A stretch of 64,000 bases of DNA from Nonomuraea sp. NEAU-A123 (GCF_018603905.1 NZ_JAHFZZ010000013.1:186001-250000); one strand, 5' to 3'; counted from the first letter of the stretch, positions 41,835 through 51,736 are shown. Made by a program: numbers and translations. The notes: generated from the letters alone by a model not told the origin.

Positions 41835-43748
41835 TCACGTCAAGGGGGCACAACCGGTCTCGGGCATCGCAAGATCGTCGCCGGTTACGTGAGCTCGGTA
41901 CCAGAGTTCGAACTGCAGGAGAGCCCACAGTTGGACGCTGTGGTCGGCTCCTTCGATATGCCGCTGGAGGAGGTCCCGGACGGCCTGTGGCCGGAACATG
42001 CCTCGGCTGCGGGCGGTGGCATCGGTGAGCAGGTCGAAGGCCAGCTCACGCAGCTCACCCCGGAGCCACGCCGCCAGCGGCACGTCGAATCCCTGCTTGG
42101 GGAAGCCCAGGATCTCCTTGGGCAGCCAAGGGGCGACGGCCCGCTTGAGCAGGACCTTCGTCTCACCGTTGCGCACCTTCAGCGCGATGGGCAGCCCGGC
42201 CGCCCATTCCACCAGATGGTGATCAAGGAGCGGAGAGCGGGCCTCCAGCGAGTTGGCCATGGTGGTGATGTCCACCTTGACCAGGAGGTCGTCCGGTAGG
42301 TAGCTCGCGATGTCCACGTCCAGAATGCGGCCGAGATCGGTCGCCGCCGATGATCGCTCGAACGCCTCGTCGAGCAGCCGGTGACTGTCCGCCCCCGCCA
42401 GGAGCTCGCGAAGCTGGTCACTGTAGATGGCGAACTTCTGCCGGTGGGTGTACTGGGACATGAGGCGGGCGTAGCGTCGTGCCGGGCGCGCCGCGGCGAA
42501 CTGCATCAGCCGGGCGAGCCGCCGTGGCATAGATCCGCTGGTGCTCCGCTCCGCGATCAGGTCGCCGAGGCGGCCGGTCGCCATCGCCAGGATGTGGGGC
42601 ATGACCGGGATCCGCTCGGCCTGCCCCATCCGAACGTAACGCCGATATCCCCCGAAACTCTCGTCGCCACCGTCACCGTTGAGCACCACGGTGACGTGCT
42701 TCCGGCTCAGCTGCGCGACGTAGAAACTGGGTATGGCCGAGGCGTCGGCGAACGGCTCATCGAAGTGCCAGGCAATGTGCGGCAGGACGTCCAGCAGCTC
42801 GGATGTGACGACGAGCTCATGATGGTCCGTGCCATATCGGTCCGCCACCATGCGGGCCTTGTGCCGCTCGTCATAATCGCTGTCCGCGAAACCGATGCAG
42901 AACGTACGCACCTGTTCGTGGCTCTGCATGGCCATGGCCGCCACCACCGCGGACGAGTCGACCCCGCCTGACAGGAACGCCCCGATGGGGCGCTCACTCA
43001 CCATGCGGATGCGGGTGGCTTCCAGGAGCAGCTCACGTAGTCGCTCCTCCTCCGCTTCCTCATCCAGCACCGGTCGCGGCGAACTGTCCAGCGCCCAGTA
43101 GCGGTCCACGGAGACGTTTCCTCGCTCCCAGACCAACAGATGGCCGGGCGGGAGTTTGCGCACGTCCTGAAAGATGGACCACGGTGCCGGGACGTACTTG
43201 TAGGTCAGATAGTGATCCAATGCCACCGGATCGACTTCGCGCCGCAGGCGCGGATCCTGCGTCAGGGACTTCAGCTCCGACCCGAATACCAGCGAAGTGC
43301 CGTCTGAACGCCAGTAAAGGGGCTTCTTCCCTACGCGGTCACGCGCGAGGACCAATCGTCGGCGCGCACGATCCCAGATGGCGAAGGCGAACATCCCCCT
43401 GAGCCGGTGGACCATCTCGGTGCCGTGCTCCTCGTAGAGGTGCACCAGGCACTCGGAATCACCTGCCCCGCGCAGCCGATGCCCTCGTCTGGACAGGTCT
43501 CGCCGCAGCTCGGCGAAGTTGTAGATCTCACCGTTGAAGACGGCCACGACCTCGCCGTCCTCGCTGTAGACGGGCTGGTCGCCCGAGGCCAGGTCGATGA
43601 TCGCCAGTCGTCGCATGCCGAGCGCCGCGTGCTCGTCACTGTGGAATCCGGCGCCGTCCGGACCACGGTGCTCGATCACCTCGCACATGCGGCGCACGAG
43701 CACCGGGTCGGGACGTGTCGTCGATACGATCCCGGCTATCCCGCACAT
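41835..43748 (-). CDS. asnB: Asparagine synthase-type glutamine amidotransferase
   Basis: The product is 637 residues. The class II glutaminase starts M-C-G-I-A-G-I-V (catalytic Cys2) with R-R-L-A-I-I-D-L and N-G-E-I-Y-N. The synthetase domain has the PP-loop A-F-L-S-G-G-V-D-S-S near residue 260 and G-D-G-G-D-E-S-F-G-G-Y near residue 360. In polysaccharide loci such AsnB paralogues amidate a uronic acid carboxylate rather than free aspartate. That is the preferred reading here because a UDP-glucose dehydrogenase lies 3 kb away. The GGAGGA site is very close to the ATG. Confidence 0.87.
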   Translation of the reverse strand: MCGIAGIVSTTRPDPVLVRRMCEVIEHRGPDGAGFHSDEHAALGMRRLAIIDLASGDQPVYSEDGEVVAVFNGEIYNFAELRRDLSRRGHRLRGAGDSECLVHLYEEHGTEMVHRLRGMFAFAIWDRARRRLVLARDRVGKKPLYWRSDGTSLVFGSELKSLTQDPRLRREVDPVALDHYLTYKYVPAPWSIFQDVRKLPPGHLLVWERGNVSVDRYWALDSSPRPVLDEEAEEERLRELLLEATRIRMVSERPIGAFLSGGVDSSAVVAAMAMQSHEQVRTFCIGFADSDYDERHKARMVADRYGTDHHELVVTSELLDVLPHIAWHFDEPFADASAIPSFYVAQLSRKHVTVVLNGDGGDESFGGYRRYVRMGQAERIPVMPHILAMATGRLGDLIAERSTSGSMPRRLARLMQFAAARPARRYARLMSQYTHRQKFAIYSDQLRELLAGADSHRLLDEAFERSSAATDLGRILDVDIASYLPDDLLVKVDITTMANSLEARSPLLDHHLVEWAAGLPIALKVRNGETKVLLKRAVAPWLPKEILGFPKQGFDVPLAAWLRGELRELAFDLLTDATARSRGMFRPQAVRDLLQRHIEGADHSVQLWALLQFELWYRAHVTGDDLAMPETGCAPLT

Positions 43749-44206
43749 CGGTCCTCCATCGGTTGGCGCAAGAAATTGTGTTCCCCGACCGGGCGATCAA
43801 TGGCGCGCCGGCAGAACTGACAAATTCAGGAACGCGTCGACCCGGAAAGCCGTGACGCTCTCCCGAGGCAATCTTTAGGTCGATTTTCCCGTGGAGCCGT
43901 TCGTTGTCCGGGCATCCTTGCTGGAAATGGATCCTAGACCACCGTGGGCCACGCACCGCGACATCCCCAACAAGGTGGGCGTGGCTCGCAACACACCTTC
44001 AGGCGATAAGTGCTCGCCCGGTCATTCTCGGTATCATGGCCCGCAGAACATATCGGCGGGACGGTCAAGTCAAGTCCGTCCCGGATTTCCTGTCCCGCAC
44101 ACCTCGATGCCGCCGGCGCGACGCCGAAGGGCAAGAGGATGCAAAGGGTTTCCATTTCTCGCGGTGCCAGCAAATTCCGCAGTGCTCAGATAAGGAGAAC
44201 CGATCA
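43749..44206. other. Intergenic promoter region between asnB and the epimerase gene
   Basis: This 458-base gap lies between divergent genes. No protein-like frame, RNA gene or strong inverted repeat was found. It must contain promoters for both directions. Confidence 0.5.
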
Positions 44207-45196
44207 ATGAAACCCATGGAGGCCGCCCCGGCGGGGCAGCGTATCGTCGTGACGGGAGTCGCCGGGTTCATCGGTTCCCACATCGCGAGGTCACTGCTCG
44301 ACGACGGCCACGAGGTCGTCGGCATCGACCATTGCCTGGGCCATCCACAGGAGGTCACAGAGCGGAACCTCCGGCTGAACGAGGTCAGCGACCGCTTCAC
44401 CCTGATTCGTGGCGATCTAGCCGAGATACCCCTCGAACCGCAGCTCGACGGTGCGGACACGGTATTTCATATCGCCGCCCGGCCCGGCGTCCGCCCCTCA
44501 TGGGGAGCCGAGTTCACCAGCTACGCGCGGAGCAACATCGTCGCCACCCATCTCCTGATGGAGGCGGCCGCCCGTACCGCTGTCCGCCGTGTCGTGGTGT
44601 CATCCTCGTCAAGCGTGTACGGCGGCGCGCCGAACGGACCGGTCACCGAAGAGGACCTCCCCGCCCCACTCTCGCCCTACGGGGTGACGAAGCTCGCCGC
44701 GGAGCAGTTGGCTCTCGCTCACGCGCGGCGCGCCCGATCCCGGCCAACGGTCGTGGCGCTGCGCTACTTCACGGTCTACGGCCCGAGGCAACGCCGCGAC
44801 ATGCTGATCAGCAAGTTGATCGAATCGGCGCTGTCCGGAAAGGCCGTCACGATTCTGGGCGACGGCAAGCAGCGAAGGGACTTCACCTTCATCGCCGACG
44901 CCGTGCGGGCCAATCTGATGGCCATGACCGCGGAGGTCGAAGCGGAAGCCCTGAACATCGGCACCGGGGTCACGACCTCGGTGCTCGACGTGGCCGACCT
45001 CGTCGGCACCGTCGTCGGGCGGCCGGTCGTCCTCGAATTCGGACGCGGACAGGCCGGCGATGTGCGGGATACGCATGCCGATGTCTCCCGGGCGAGAGAC
45101 GTGATCGGCTATCAGCCCACGATCGATCTGCGAACCGGATTGACGACGCAGTTGGAGTGGACCCTTCAGAACGAAGTCGTCCCCACCGCCGAATAG
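44207..45196 (+). CDS. NAD-dependent epimerase (UDP-hexose/uronate 4-epimerase-like)
   Basis: The product is 329 residues from an ATG with a TAAGGAG site. T-G-V-A-G-F-I-G-S-H binds NAD. A-A-R-P-G-V-R-P-S-W-G near residue 90 and S-S-S-S-V-Y-G precede the catalytic Y-G-V-T-K near residue 158, and R-Y-F-T-V-Y-G-P-R-Q-R follows. The R-P-G-V-R block is that of UDP-glucuronate/UDP-GlcNAc 4-epimerase-like SDRs. With UDP-glucose dehydrogenase and AsnB, conversion of UDP-GlcA to UDP-GalA is a reasonable hypothesis. It stands alone on the plus strand. Confidence 0.84.
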   Translation: MKPMEAAPAGQRIVVTGVAGFIGSHIARSLLDDGHEVVGIDHCLGHPQEVTERNLRLNEVSDRFTLIRGDLAEIPLEPQLDGADTVFHIAARPGVRPSWGAEFTSYARSNIVATHLLMEAAARTAVRRVVVSSSSSVYGGAPNGPVTEEDLPAPLSPYGVTKLAAEQLALAHARRARSRPTVVALRYFTVYGPRQRRDMLISKLIESALSGKAVTILGDGKQRRDFTFIADAVRANLMAMTAEVEAEALNIGTGVTTSVLDVADLVGTVVGRPVVLEFGRGQAGDVRDTHADVSRARDVIGYQPTIDLRTGLTTQLEWTLQNEVVPTAE

Positions 45197-45205
45197 CCGG
45201 CGATC

Positions 45206-45238
45206 GCCGGATCTCGTGTGCGGAAAGCGAGATCCGGC
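45206..45238. terminator. Bidirectional hairpin terminator
   Basis: A perfect 11-bp stem (45206-45216 with 45228-45238, 11-nt loop) fills the 49-base gap between the convergent epimerase and GT4 genes. Confidence 0.75.
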
Positions 45239-45245
45239 CCGGCCG

Positions 45246-46376
45246 TCAAAGCCTGCCTGCCTTCCGCCGGCGCGGCACATCACCGCCATCGGTGACGACT
45301 TCATCGTAGAGCCGCTCGAACCACTCCGCCGTCTGGCCTATGTCCACCGGATGAGCGCCGTTCCGTATCCCTTCGCGGAGCTGTGCGTGAACGTCGGGCC
45401 GCATCGCCCGAAGAATGGCCTCAGCGAGCGCATCGGGGTCTCCTGGCCTGGTCAGCAGGCCGTTCCAGCCGTTGTCGATCAAGTCCGGCACCCCGCCGAC
45501 GGCTGTGGACACCACCGGCACGCCGGCCGCCAGAGCCTCCATGATGACGACAGGCAGCCCTTCGTGAGCGGAGCTGAGCACGAGCAGATCCGCCGCAGCG
45601 ATCAGCCTGGCGGCGTCCGGCACATGTCCGAGCAGCCGCACGCCGTCCGACTGAAGCTCGGCGACGCGGCGAGCCGTCTCGTCATGCAAGGGACCGGTGC
45701 CGGCCAGCAGGAAGACAGCCCGCGGATCGCGGTCGACCACCTTGGCCGCCGCCTCGATGAGCACGCCGTGCTGCTTCTGCGGACGGAAGTTGCCGACGTG
45801 CGCGATGAGGAAGGCGGACTCGGGAACCTTCCACTCCTGCCTCGTCCGCGCGGCCTCCCCCGCCCGGCGGCGCTGCTCCGCGACGTTGATGCCGTGGATC
45901 CTGGTTGACAGGTCGCGCGCGCCCCGGCTGACGATGGCCCGCGCGACCTGCGGCGAGACGGCCACGGTCCGGTCGTCCAGCCATCCCGTCGCCCGGTCGA
46001 GCAGCATCGTCGGCAGGCGGTAGCGGACGTTGTGCACGGTCGAGACCAGCGCGGGCCTCGGCCTGGACAGCCGCGACGTCAGCCGGAGCAGCGACGCGGG
46101 CACGGGCGAGTGGAGGTTGAGCACGTGTGGGCGCAAGCGTCTGACCTCCACCGCCAGACGGGCCAGGCGGAGCCGCCGCGGCCAGGCGGCGAGATTGATC
46201 ACCTCTATCCCCGCCAGTCGCAATCGCTGGATGAGCTCGTCGGTCGCCGCGCTCTGGCAGACGACCGTGTAGCGCATGCCCGTGGGCGGCGCGGCCAGCA
46301 ATCGCTCGACGAGCAGCATCTCCGCGCCGCCGACCCCCAGGTCCTTGATGACTTCGCAGACGTGCAGTCTCCTCAT
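45246..46376 (-). CDS. GT4-family glycosyltransferase
   Basis: The product is 376 residues. The acceptor loop is L-G-V-G-G-A-E-M-L-L near residue 12, with H-S-P-V-P-A near residue 89, I-A-H-V-G-N-F-R-P-Q-K-Q-H near residue 188, and the EX7E motif E-G-L-P-V-V-I-M-E-A near residue 268. Retaining GT-B enzyme using a nucleotide sugar. It lies next to the UDP-glucose dehydrogenase gene, so UDP-glucuronate or a derivative could be its donor; that is inference. Confidence 0.88.
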   Translation of the reverse strand: MRRLHVCEVIKDLGVGGAEMLLVERLLAAPPTGMRYTVVCQSAATDELIQRLRLAGIEVINLAAWPRRLRLARLAVEVRRLRPHVLNLHSPVPASLLRLTSRLSRPRPALVSTVHNVRYRLPTMLLDRATGWLDDRTVAVSPQVARAIVSRGARDLSTRIHGINVAEQRRRAGEAARTRQEWKVPESAFLIAHVGNFRPQKQHGVLIEAAAKVVDRDPRAVFLLAGTGPLHDETARRVAELQSDGVRLLGHVPDAARLIAAADLLVLSSAHEGLPVVIMEALAAGVPVVSTAVGGVPDLIDNGWNGLLTRPGDPDALAEAILRAMRPDVHAQLREGIRNGAHPVDIGQTAEWFERLYDEVVTDGGDVPRRRKAGRL

Positions 46377-46539
46377 GATGCGACCCCCGATCGTTGCTCA
46401 CGTGCCTAAAGGATCACGCTTCTCGAAGGTGGGAGCGTCGGCGGCATCGCGGTGCGGCCGCAAGAATTGGGAAGATATGTCCTGGACATTGCCGGACTGA
46501 TCAGGCCCACCAGAACTCACGCTGCACGAGGTCGAATAA

Positions 46540-46572
46540 GGGGTGGACCTGCGCGAGTCGCACGTCCACCCC
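46540..46572 (-). terminator. Hairpin terminator after the UDP-glucose dehydrogenase gene
   Basis: A perfect 9-bp stem (46540-46548 with 46564-46572) lies 21 bases beyond the stop at 46593. Confidence 0.65.
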
Positions 46573-46592
46573 CTATCGAAAACGAGAGCCGG

Positions 46593-47900
46593 TCAAGCGC
46601 GATAGGTCCAACCGGCCGCGCGCCAGCGTTCCGGCGTCAGCGCGTTGCGCCCGTCCAGCACGTTCCGGCTCCGGACGACGCTGCTGAGCAGTGCGGGATC
46701 CATGTCCTGGAACTCGGTCCAGTCGGTCAGCAGCATGACGAGGTCGGCCTCCAGCGCGGCCGTGACGATCGTGTCGGCGTACTCGATCTCTGGATGGACA
46801 AGCCGTGCGCTGTTCATCGCGACGGGATCGTGCATGGTGACCCGGGCGCCCTCGCGATGGGCGGCGACTGCCACCGCCAGCGCGGGAGAATCCCGGACGT
46901 CGTCGGTGTTCGGCTTGAACGCGGCGCCGAGGACGCAGACCCGCTTTCCCTCGTACGTGCCTCCCAGGAGGTCCCGGCCGAGCGTGAGGGCGCGGTCCCT
47001 GCGACTCAGATTGATGGTGTCGATCTGCCTGACGAACGTGGCGACTTCGTCCAGGCCGAGGTCCGTCGCGCAGGCGTACAGGGCACGAACGTCTTTGGGC
47101 AGGCAGCCCCCGCCGAAGCCGAGTCCGGGGCCCAGGAAGCGCCGGCCGATTCTGTCGTCATAGCCGAGTGCCTCGGCGAGCGGCAGCACGGCGGCGCCGG
47201 TGGCCTCACATATTTGCGCCACGGAGTTGATGAAGGAGATCTTCATCGCGAGAAACGCGTTGGCCGACACCTTGACGAGCTCGGCGGTGGCGTAGTCGGT
47301 CACCACGAGAGGACAGCCGTCCTCGATGATCGGCTGGTAGACGGCCCGCAGCAATTGCTCCGCCCACTGGGACTCCACCCCGAAAATGAGCCGATCGGGC
47401 TCGAGCGTGTCCTGAACCGCGTGCCCTTCGCGAAGGAATTCCGGATTCCACGCCACCTCCACCCGGCTGCCGCCGGCCTGGTGGCGGAGGACATCGGCCA
47501 TGCGCCGCGCGGTTCCCACCGGCACCGTGGATTTCCCCACGATGATCGCCGGCCCGGCCACCCGCCGCGCCAGCTCGGCGAAGGCCGTCTCGACCCACCG
47601 CAGATCCGCGTTGAAGGAGCCCGGAAGCTGCGGTGTGCCCACGCAGACGAAATGGACGTCCGCCTCGGCGACATCGTCGTACGCCGCGGTGAACCGAAGC
47701 CGGCCCGCCTCCACACTCTTGCGGAGCAACTCGCCGAGACCGGGCTCGAAGAAGGGCAGCTCACACGCGGACAGCCTGTCGATCTTCTCCTTGTCGATGT
47801 CCATGGCGATGACATCGTGGCCGAGCTGGGCCATGCCCACCGCGTGGGCGGTGCCCAGATATCCGGCGCCGATCACGCTTATTCGGAGGCGTTCGGACAT
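46593..47900 (-). CDS. UDP-glucose 6-dehydrogenase
   Basis: The product is 435 residues. The NAD motif is V-I-G-A-G-Y-L-G-T, K-S-T-V-P-V-G-T lies near residue 125, N-P-E-F-L-R-E-G near residue 150, and the catalytic cysteine sits in G-L-G-F-G-G-G-C-L-P-K-D near residue 262. G-A-A-F-K-P-N-T-D-D-V-R-D-S starts the C-terminal domain. It oxidises UDP-glucose (or a related UDP-sugar) twice to the uronate. The final choice between UDP-Glc and UDP-HexNAc substrates rests on the closeness to actinobacterial UDP-Glc enzymes. The ATG at 47900 is preferred to a TTG 12 bases upstream. Confidence 0.9.
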   Translation of the reverse strand: MSERLRISVIGAGYLGTAHAVGMAQLGHDVIAMDIDKEKIDRLSACELPFFEPGLGELLRKSVEAGRLRFTAAYDDVAEADVHFVCVGTPQLPGSFNADLRWVETAFAELARRVAGPAIIVGKSTVPVGTARRMADVLRHQAGGSRVEVAWNPEFLREGHAVQDTLEPDRLIFGVESQWAEQLLRAVYQPIIEDGCPLVVTDYATAELVKVSANAFLAMKISFINSVAQICEATGAAVLPLAEALGYDDRIGRRFLGPGLGFGGGCLPKDVRALYACATDLGLDEVATFVRQIDTINLSRRDRALTLGRDLLGGTYEGKRVCVLGAAFKPNTDDVRDSPALAVAVAAHREGARVTMHDPVAMNSARLVHPEIEYADTIVTAALEADLVMLLTDWTEFQDMDPALLSSVVRSRNVLDGRNALTPERWRAAGWTYRA

Positions 47901-48310
47901 ATGATCCCGCAAAAGTTTCTCCCTTGCTCGGTAATCGAATGTGCCGGTGCGGCGATGTCGTTCCCGTCCACGTCGCCCGAGACCGACCAGATCACATTAC
48001 TTTCTAACTCGGCGACGCCCGTGACACGGCAGCCAACGACTGAAAGACATGGCAGAGCTTCCGTCAAATCTGGTTATATGCGGTGGACAGCGCGGCCGGC
48101 AGCGGAGTCGAACTCCTTTAGGCGCGGACACGCCGGTATGTGCGTCACGGGTAGATATTCGCAATCAGCCACGTATTGTTGACGGCGTTACCCGGTCAGC
48201 GATCGCACCTTTGTCGGTCGAGAATTATTTCCCCGCTTTGGTGCGAATCCAGCGTTGCGTGGACACCCGCAACGCGCTCCTCGGATCATCTCTCAGAGCG
48301 GAGTGAAGTC
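47901..48310. other. Intergenic region between divergent dehydrogenase and methyltransferase genes
   Basis: 410 bases, noticeably less GC-rich around 47910-48060 and 48140-48260. No coding frame or RNA gene was recognised. It should hold promoters for both flanking genes. Confidence 0.5.
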
Positions 48311-49150
48311 ATGTCGGTAAACTCAGTGGACAAGACCACCAAGGACCGCTTCGCCTTCGGCGCCAACTGGTTGAGCTTCCTCGAACTGGTCGACGAAGGT
48401 CGGATCGACATGGCCGTGACGTCGCTGAAGGAGGCCCTCGGGGTCTCCGACCTGAGCGGGCGCACCTTCCTCGACATCGGCTGCGGCAGCGGCCTGTTCT
48501 CGCTCGCCGCGCACCGCCTGGGGGCAAGGGTCCACTCGTTCGACTTCGATGCGCATTCCGTCGCGGCATCAGCGAAGCTCCGCAGCATGTTCGCGCCGGA
48601 AAGCGCTTGGATCATAGAGCGGGGATCCATTCTGGACGAGGCTTACACGCAGTCTCTCGGCCTTCACGACGTCGTCTACTCATGGGGAGTGCTGCACCAT
48701 ACGGGTGCTATGTGGCAGGCGATCGAGGCGGCCTCCCGGCTTGTCGCGCCGAACGGACTGCTGTACATCTCGATCTACAACGATCAAGGGTTGACAAGTC
48801 GGCTGTGGTGGCACGTGAAACGCCGCTACGTACAGTCCGGCCGGATCTCGCAGCGCCAGTTCATCCGCGCCTTCAGAGCATATTTCGGCCTGCGTGGAGC
48901 CCTGGCCAGGGTCGTGAAACGAGCGTGTGGCGTCGAAGTCCCCAGCGCTGTCCGACCTCGCGGAATGTCCGCGCGCCACGATCTGATCGACTGGATCGGT
49001 GGCTTCCCCTTTGAAGTGGCATCGCCCGGGGAGATCTTCAACGTCTTGCGCGCTCGCGGCTTCGAACTACTTTACCTCAAGACGTTGCCGGGTGGTCACG
49101 GCTGCAACGAGTACGTGTTCGCTCGAGCCTCCGACGGCCCTATCTGCTGA
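48311..49150 (+). CDS. SAM-dependent class I methyltransferase
   Basis: The product is 279 residues. Motif I is F-L-D-I-G-C-G-S-G-L-F near residue 57, the acidic motif II region is S-F-D-F-D, and V-V-Y-S-W-G-V-L-H-H-T near residue 125 is motif IV. The D-x-G-x-G-x-G form with W-G-V-L-H-H is common in sugar O- and C-methyltransferases of polysaccharide and glycopeptide loci. The start ATG has a GGAG site; the frame upstream is non-coding. It probably methylates a sugar of the surface polymer; acceptor unknown. Confidence 0.83.
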   Translation: MSVNSVDKTTKDRFAFGANWLSFLELVDEGRIDMAVTSLKEALGVSDLSGRTFLDIGCGSGLFSLAAHRLGARVHSFDFDAHSVAASAKLRSMFAPESAWIIERGSILDEAYTQSLGLHDVVYSWGVLHHTGAMWQAIEAASRLVAPNGLLYISIYNDQGLTSRLWWHVKRRYVQSGRISQRQFIRAFRAYFGLRGALARVVKRACGVEVPSAVRPRGMSARHDLIDWIGGFPFEVASPGEIFNVLRARGFELLYLKTLPGGHGCNEYVFARASDGPIC

Positions 49151-49160
49151 TCATTCGAGA

Positions 49161-49199
49161 GACCGCCGGGCCGGCGTTTCGGCGCCCTGCCCGGCGGTC
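49161..49199. terminator. Bidirectional hairpin terminator
   Basis: A perfect 11-bp stem (49161-49171 with 49189-49199) fills the 63-base gap between the convergent methyltransferase and GT-C-like genes. Confidence 0.75.
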
Positions 49200-49213
49200 A
49201 CGCGGAAGAGATG

Positions 49214-51577
49214 TCACCGGCCCGGCGCGGGCAGCCGGTAGACGGCGTAGTCGCCGGCACGGAGCTGAAGGTCCGCGACGGCGCCGAGGTTGGCGCCGGG
49301 ACTCATCCGGCGCTCGTCCACGAAGAGCCACCGCACCCCGTAGTCGTCCCGCAGACGCCGGACCGCCTCCGCCGAGGGGGCCAGGAACACCGCGTCGTTG
49401 GCCTGGAGCCGGTCGCGATCCCAGAACGGCCGGGTCTCCACCACCTCACCGGGACGCCAGCTGTCCATGTTGGTCACCGTGTAGGCCCACCCTTCGACCA
49501 GCACCCGCCGCTCGCTCAGCGCGGTCGCCCAGAACGCACGGCTGTCACAGGGGTTTTCGAAGCCCATACGGCAGTGCACGTTCGTCGCGATGAGATCGTC
49601 GACAGCCGAGTGGGCACGCAGCCAGCGCCCGGCGGTCATGGCCCCTTCGGGAATAGTCTGCGGCGGCGTGGTCCCGTTCGAGTTCTGCACGGCGGGGTTC
49701 TGGACGGCGGCCACGGGGGTTCTGAACGTACCGGGCATGACCCGGGCGAACCAGGCGGCGGGCGTGCCGGCGGCCGTGACCATGCAGATCACCAGGGCAC
49801 AGGTCCGGAGCCTGCTCTGCCGTGCGACACGCAGCACGACGACGGCCAGCAGGACCACACCCAGCAGCGCGAGGTACGGCAGGAACAGGATGATGCCGTC
49901 CTGGCCCGGATCCAGCGGGATCCTGACGCCGCAGAGCGTCCGGATGGCGTAGACGGCCACCACTCCCACCCCGGCCGCGCCCGCCATCGCGCCGAACCCC
50001 ACGCGCGCCCTCCGCACGATGAGCATGAGCCCGTATACCGCGACCATCGCCAGGTAGGGATAGGACGCCTGGAGGAAATAGCCCTCGGACTGATGCGGAT
50101 GGCCGAGTACGAGCGCCGCCCCGAGACCGGCCGCGCTCATGCTGAGCACCAGCACCACCACGGGCCGCACGAGCAGGTGCGGCCGGCCCACGAGCCCGAA
50201 GATCCCGCACCATGTGATGACCCCGCAGAGGACGCACAGCAGGGCGACGCCGATCGTGACCGCCGGCGAGAACTCGGCCCCGACCTCCAATCCGGTCATA
50301 CTCCTCAAGGTCAGGCGAATGATCGCCAACGGATCGATCAAGATCCCCTGCCGCGCGCCGCCGAACAGCACGCACTGCGCGAAGAGCAGGCACGCCGCGG
50401 TGAGGCCGAGCGCGACGAGCGGTCGCCGGGGCAGGGCGAACCACCGGACCGCCTCGACCAGCACGACCGCCACGAGCCCCGCCATGAGCAGCGGCAGATA
50501 GCTGGCCTTGGCCCCCATGACCGCCACGAGCAGGATCCCCAGGAGGACCCACCTGCCCCGTGGCTGTGGCTTGCGGCCGAGCAGGTCGATGAGGAGCAGG
50601 ACGATCGGGGCGAAGAACAGGGCGCCGAAGGTCTGGGTCGGGCTCGACCATGACTGCACGGCCTTCCAGGTGAACACCCCGCCGGCCTCGCCCAGATACA
50701 GGCTCGGCGCCGTGATGAGGACCGTGCTCGCGAGGCCGGCCAGCGCTCCCGCGTACGAGTGCGTGATGCGACGGCCGACCATCCCGAGGACGACGATGAG
50801 GGCGGCGAGCATGGGCAGGATGGCGAGGCGGAAGAGCAGAACCAGTGGTTCCACCCCGGTGACCCAGCTGGCGGCCGCGACATGCGCGTAGACGAACCAG
50901 TGGTAGACGAGGGGTTCGCCGGTGACCGTCGGCACCATGGGCGGCATGTGGTGCTTCAACTCACCGGCCAGGGCCAGGTGAAAGGGCATGTCGATGAACG
51001 ACGTCCCGATCGCCGGCCAGGTGAGGGCCTGGGTTCTGAAGACGTTGACGGCGGACCACACGACCAGATAGATCATGATCAGCGCGGTGCACCATGACCA
51101 CCACAACGGCGTCCTGCCCGCGCCGGGGGCGCCCTTCCAATGTCCGCGCAGCCGGGGGACGGCGAGGAAGAGCACATAGGTGCTGATCGGCCAGGCCAGC
51201 ACCAGCAGCGGCACGCCGAGCGCGCGGGCCGGTATGTAGGTGAGGACTTCCAGCGCGTAGCCGAGCGTCACGCCGAGCGCGAGCCCCTCCGTCAGCGTGG
51301 GCGTGCCCCGGTACAGCGCTCGGACCCACAGCAGGCCCGGCAGCGCGACACCCAGGGCGATGTAGAGGCTGAAGAGGGCCAGGTCCGCGGCGGACACGCC
51401 ATAGAACCCCAGCGCGACCCCGACACAGGCGACCACGGCCGTCGCCGGAAGCCAGGTCGAACAGCGCTTCAGCAGTGACGCGCGGTTCCCCCCGGGCGGC
51501 GATCCGGCCACGCCGGGCTCCGACGTGGGTGCGAAGGGAAGCAGCGCGGAGCGCAGAAAGGGTGGAGCTTCGGCCAT
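49214..51577 (-). CDS. Large polytopic membrane protein, GT-C glycosyltransferase-like (paralogue A)
   Basis: The product is 787 residues. About 12-14 transmembrane helices fill residues 45-600. A C-terminal extracytoplasmic domain of about 170 residues follows, with T-N-V-H-C-R-M-G-F-E-N-P-C-D-S-R, E-G-W-A-Y-T-V-T-N and a final Y-G-V-R-W-L-F-V-D-E. The first long loop has F-I-D-M-P-F-H-L-A-L-A-G-E-L-K-H-H, placing acidic and His residues where GT-C enzymes bind a polyprenyl-phosphate sugar. A full-length paralogue lies at 55124-57463. The ATG at 51577 is chosen because both paralogues have CAAGCTTGCG directly before it. GT-C activity is inferred. Confidence 0.72.
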   Translation of the reverse strand: MAEAPPFLRSALLPFAPTSEPGVAGSPPGGNRASLLKRCSTWLPATAVVACVGVALGFYGVSAADLALFSLYIALGVALPGLLWVRALYRGTPTLTEGLALGVTLGYALEVLTYIPARALGVPLLVLAWPISTYVLFLAVPRLRGHWKGAPGAGRTPLWWSWCTALIMIYLVVWSAVNVFRTQALTWPAIGTSFIDMPFHLALAGELKHHMPPMVPTVTGEPLVYHWFVYAHVAAASWVTGVEPLVLLFRLAILPMLAALIVVLGMVGRRITHSYAGALAGLASTVLITAPSLYLGEAGGVFTWKAVQSWSSPTQTFGALFFAPIVLLLIDLLGRKPQPRGRWVLLGILLVAVMGAKASYLPLLMAGLVAVVLVEAVRWFALPRRPLVALGLTAACLLFAQCVLFGGARQGILIDPLAIIRLTLRSMTGLEVGAEFSPAVTIGVALLCVLCGVITWCGIFGLVGRPHLLVRPVVVLVLSMSAAGLGAALVLGHPHQSEGYFLQASYPYLAMVAVYGLMLIVRRARVGFGAMAGAAGVGVVAVYAIRTLCGVRIPLDPGQDGIILFLPYLALLGVVLLAVVVLRVARQSRLRTCALVICMVTAAGTPAAWFARVMPGTFRTPVAAVQNPAVQNSNGTTPPQTIPEGAMTAGRWLRAHSAVDDLIATNVHCRMGFENPCDSRAFWATALSERRVLVEGWAYTVTNMDSWRPGEVVETRPFWDRDRLQANDAVFLAPSAEAVRRLRDDYGVRWLFVDERRMSPGANLGAVADLQLRAGDYAVYRLPAPGR

Positions 51578-51677
51578 GCACGCAAGCTTGACCACACCGG
51601 CGTCTCGGACAGGTGCGAACGCCCGCGCACGGCGATGTTCTTGCCTGCCCTTTGTGGGTTTTTAAGGATCGCGGAAC

Positions 51678-51710
51678 GACCCGGCCCGAGGCTCAGCCTC
51701 GGGCCGGGTC
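51678..51710 (-). terminator. Very strong hairpin terminator
   Basis: A perfect 15-bp stem with a 3-nt loop (51678-51692 with 51696-51710), almost all G and C, lies 27 bases beyond the stop of the 51737-54826 gene. Confidence 0.85.
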
Positions 51711-51736
51711 ATTTCCATGTGACGGCGCGCGGCGCG

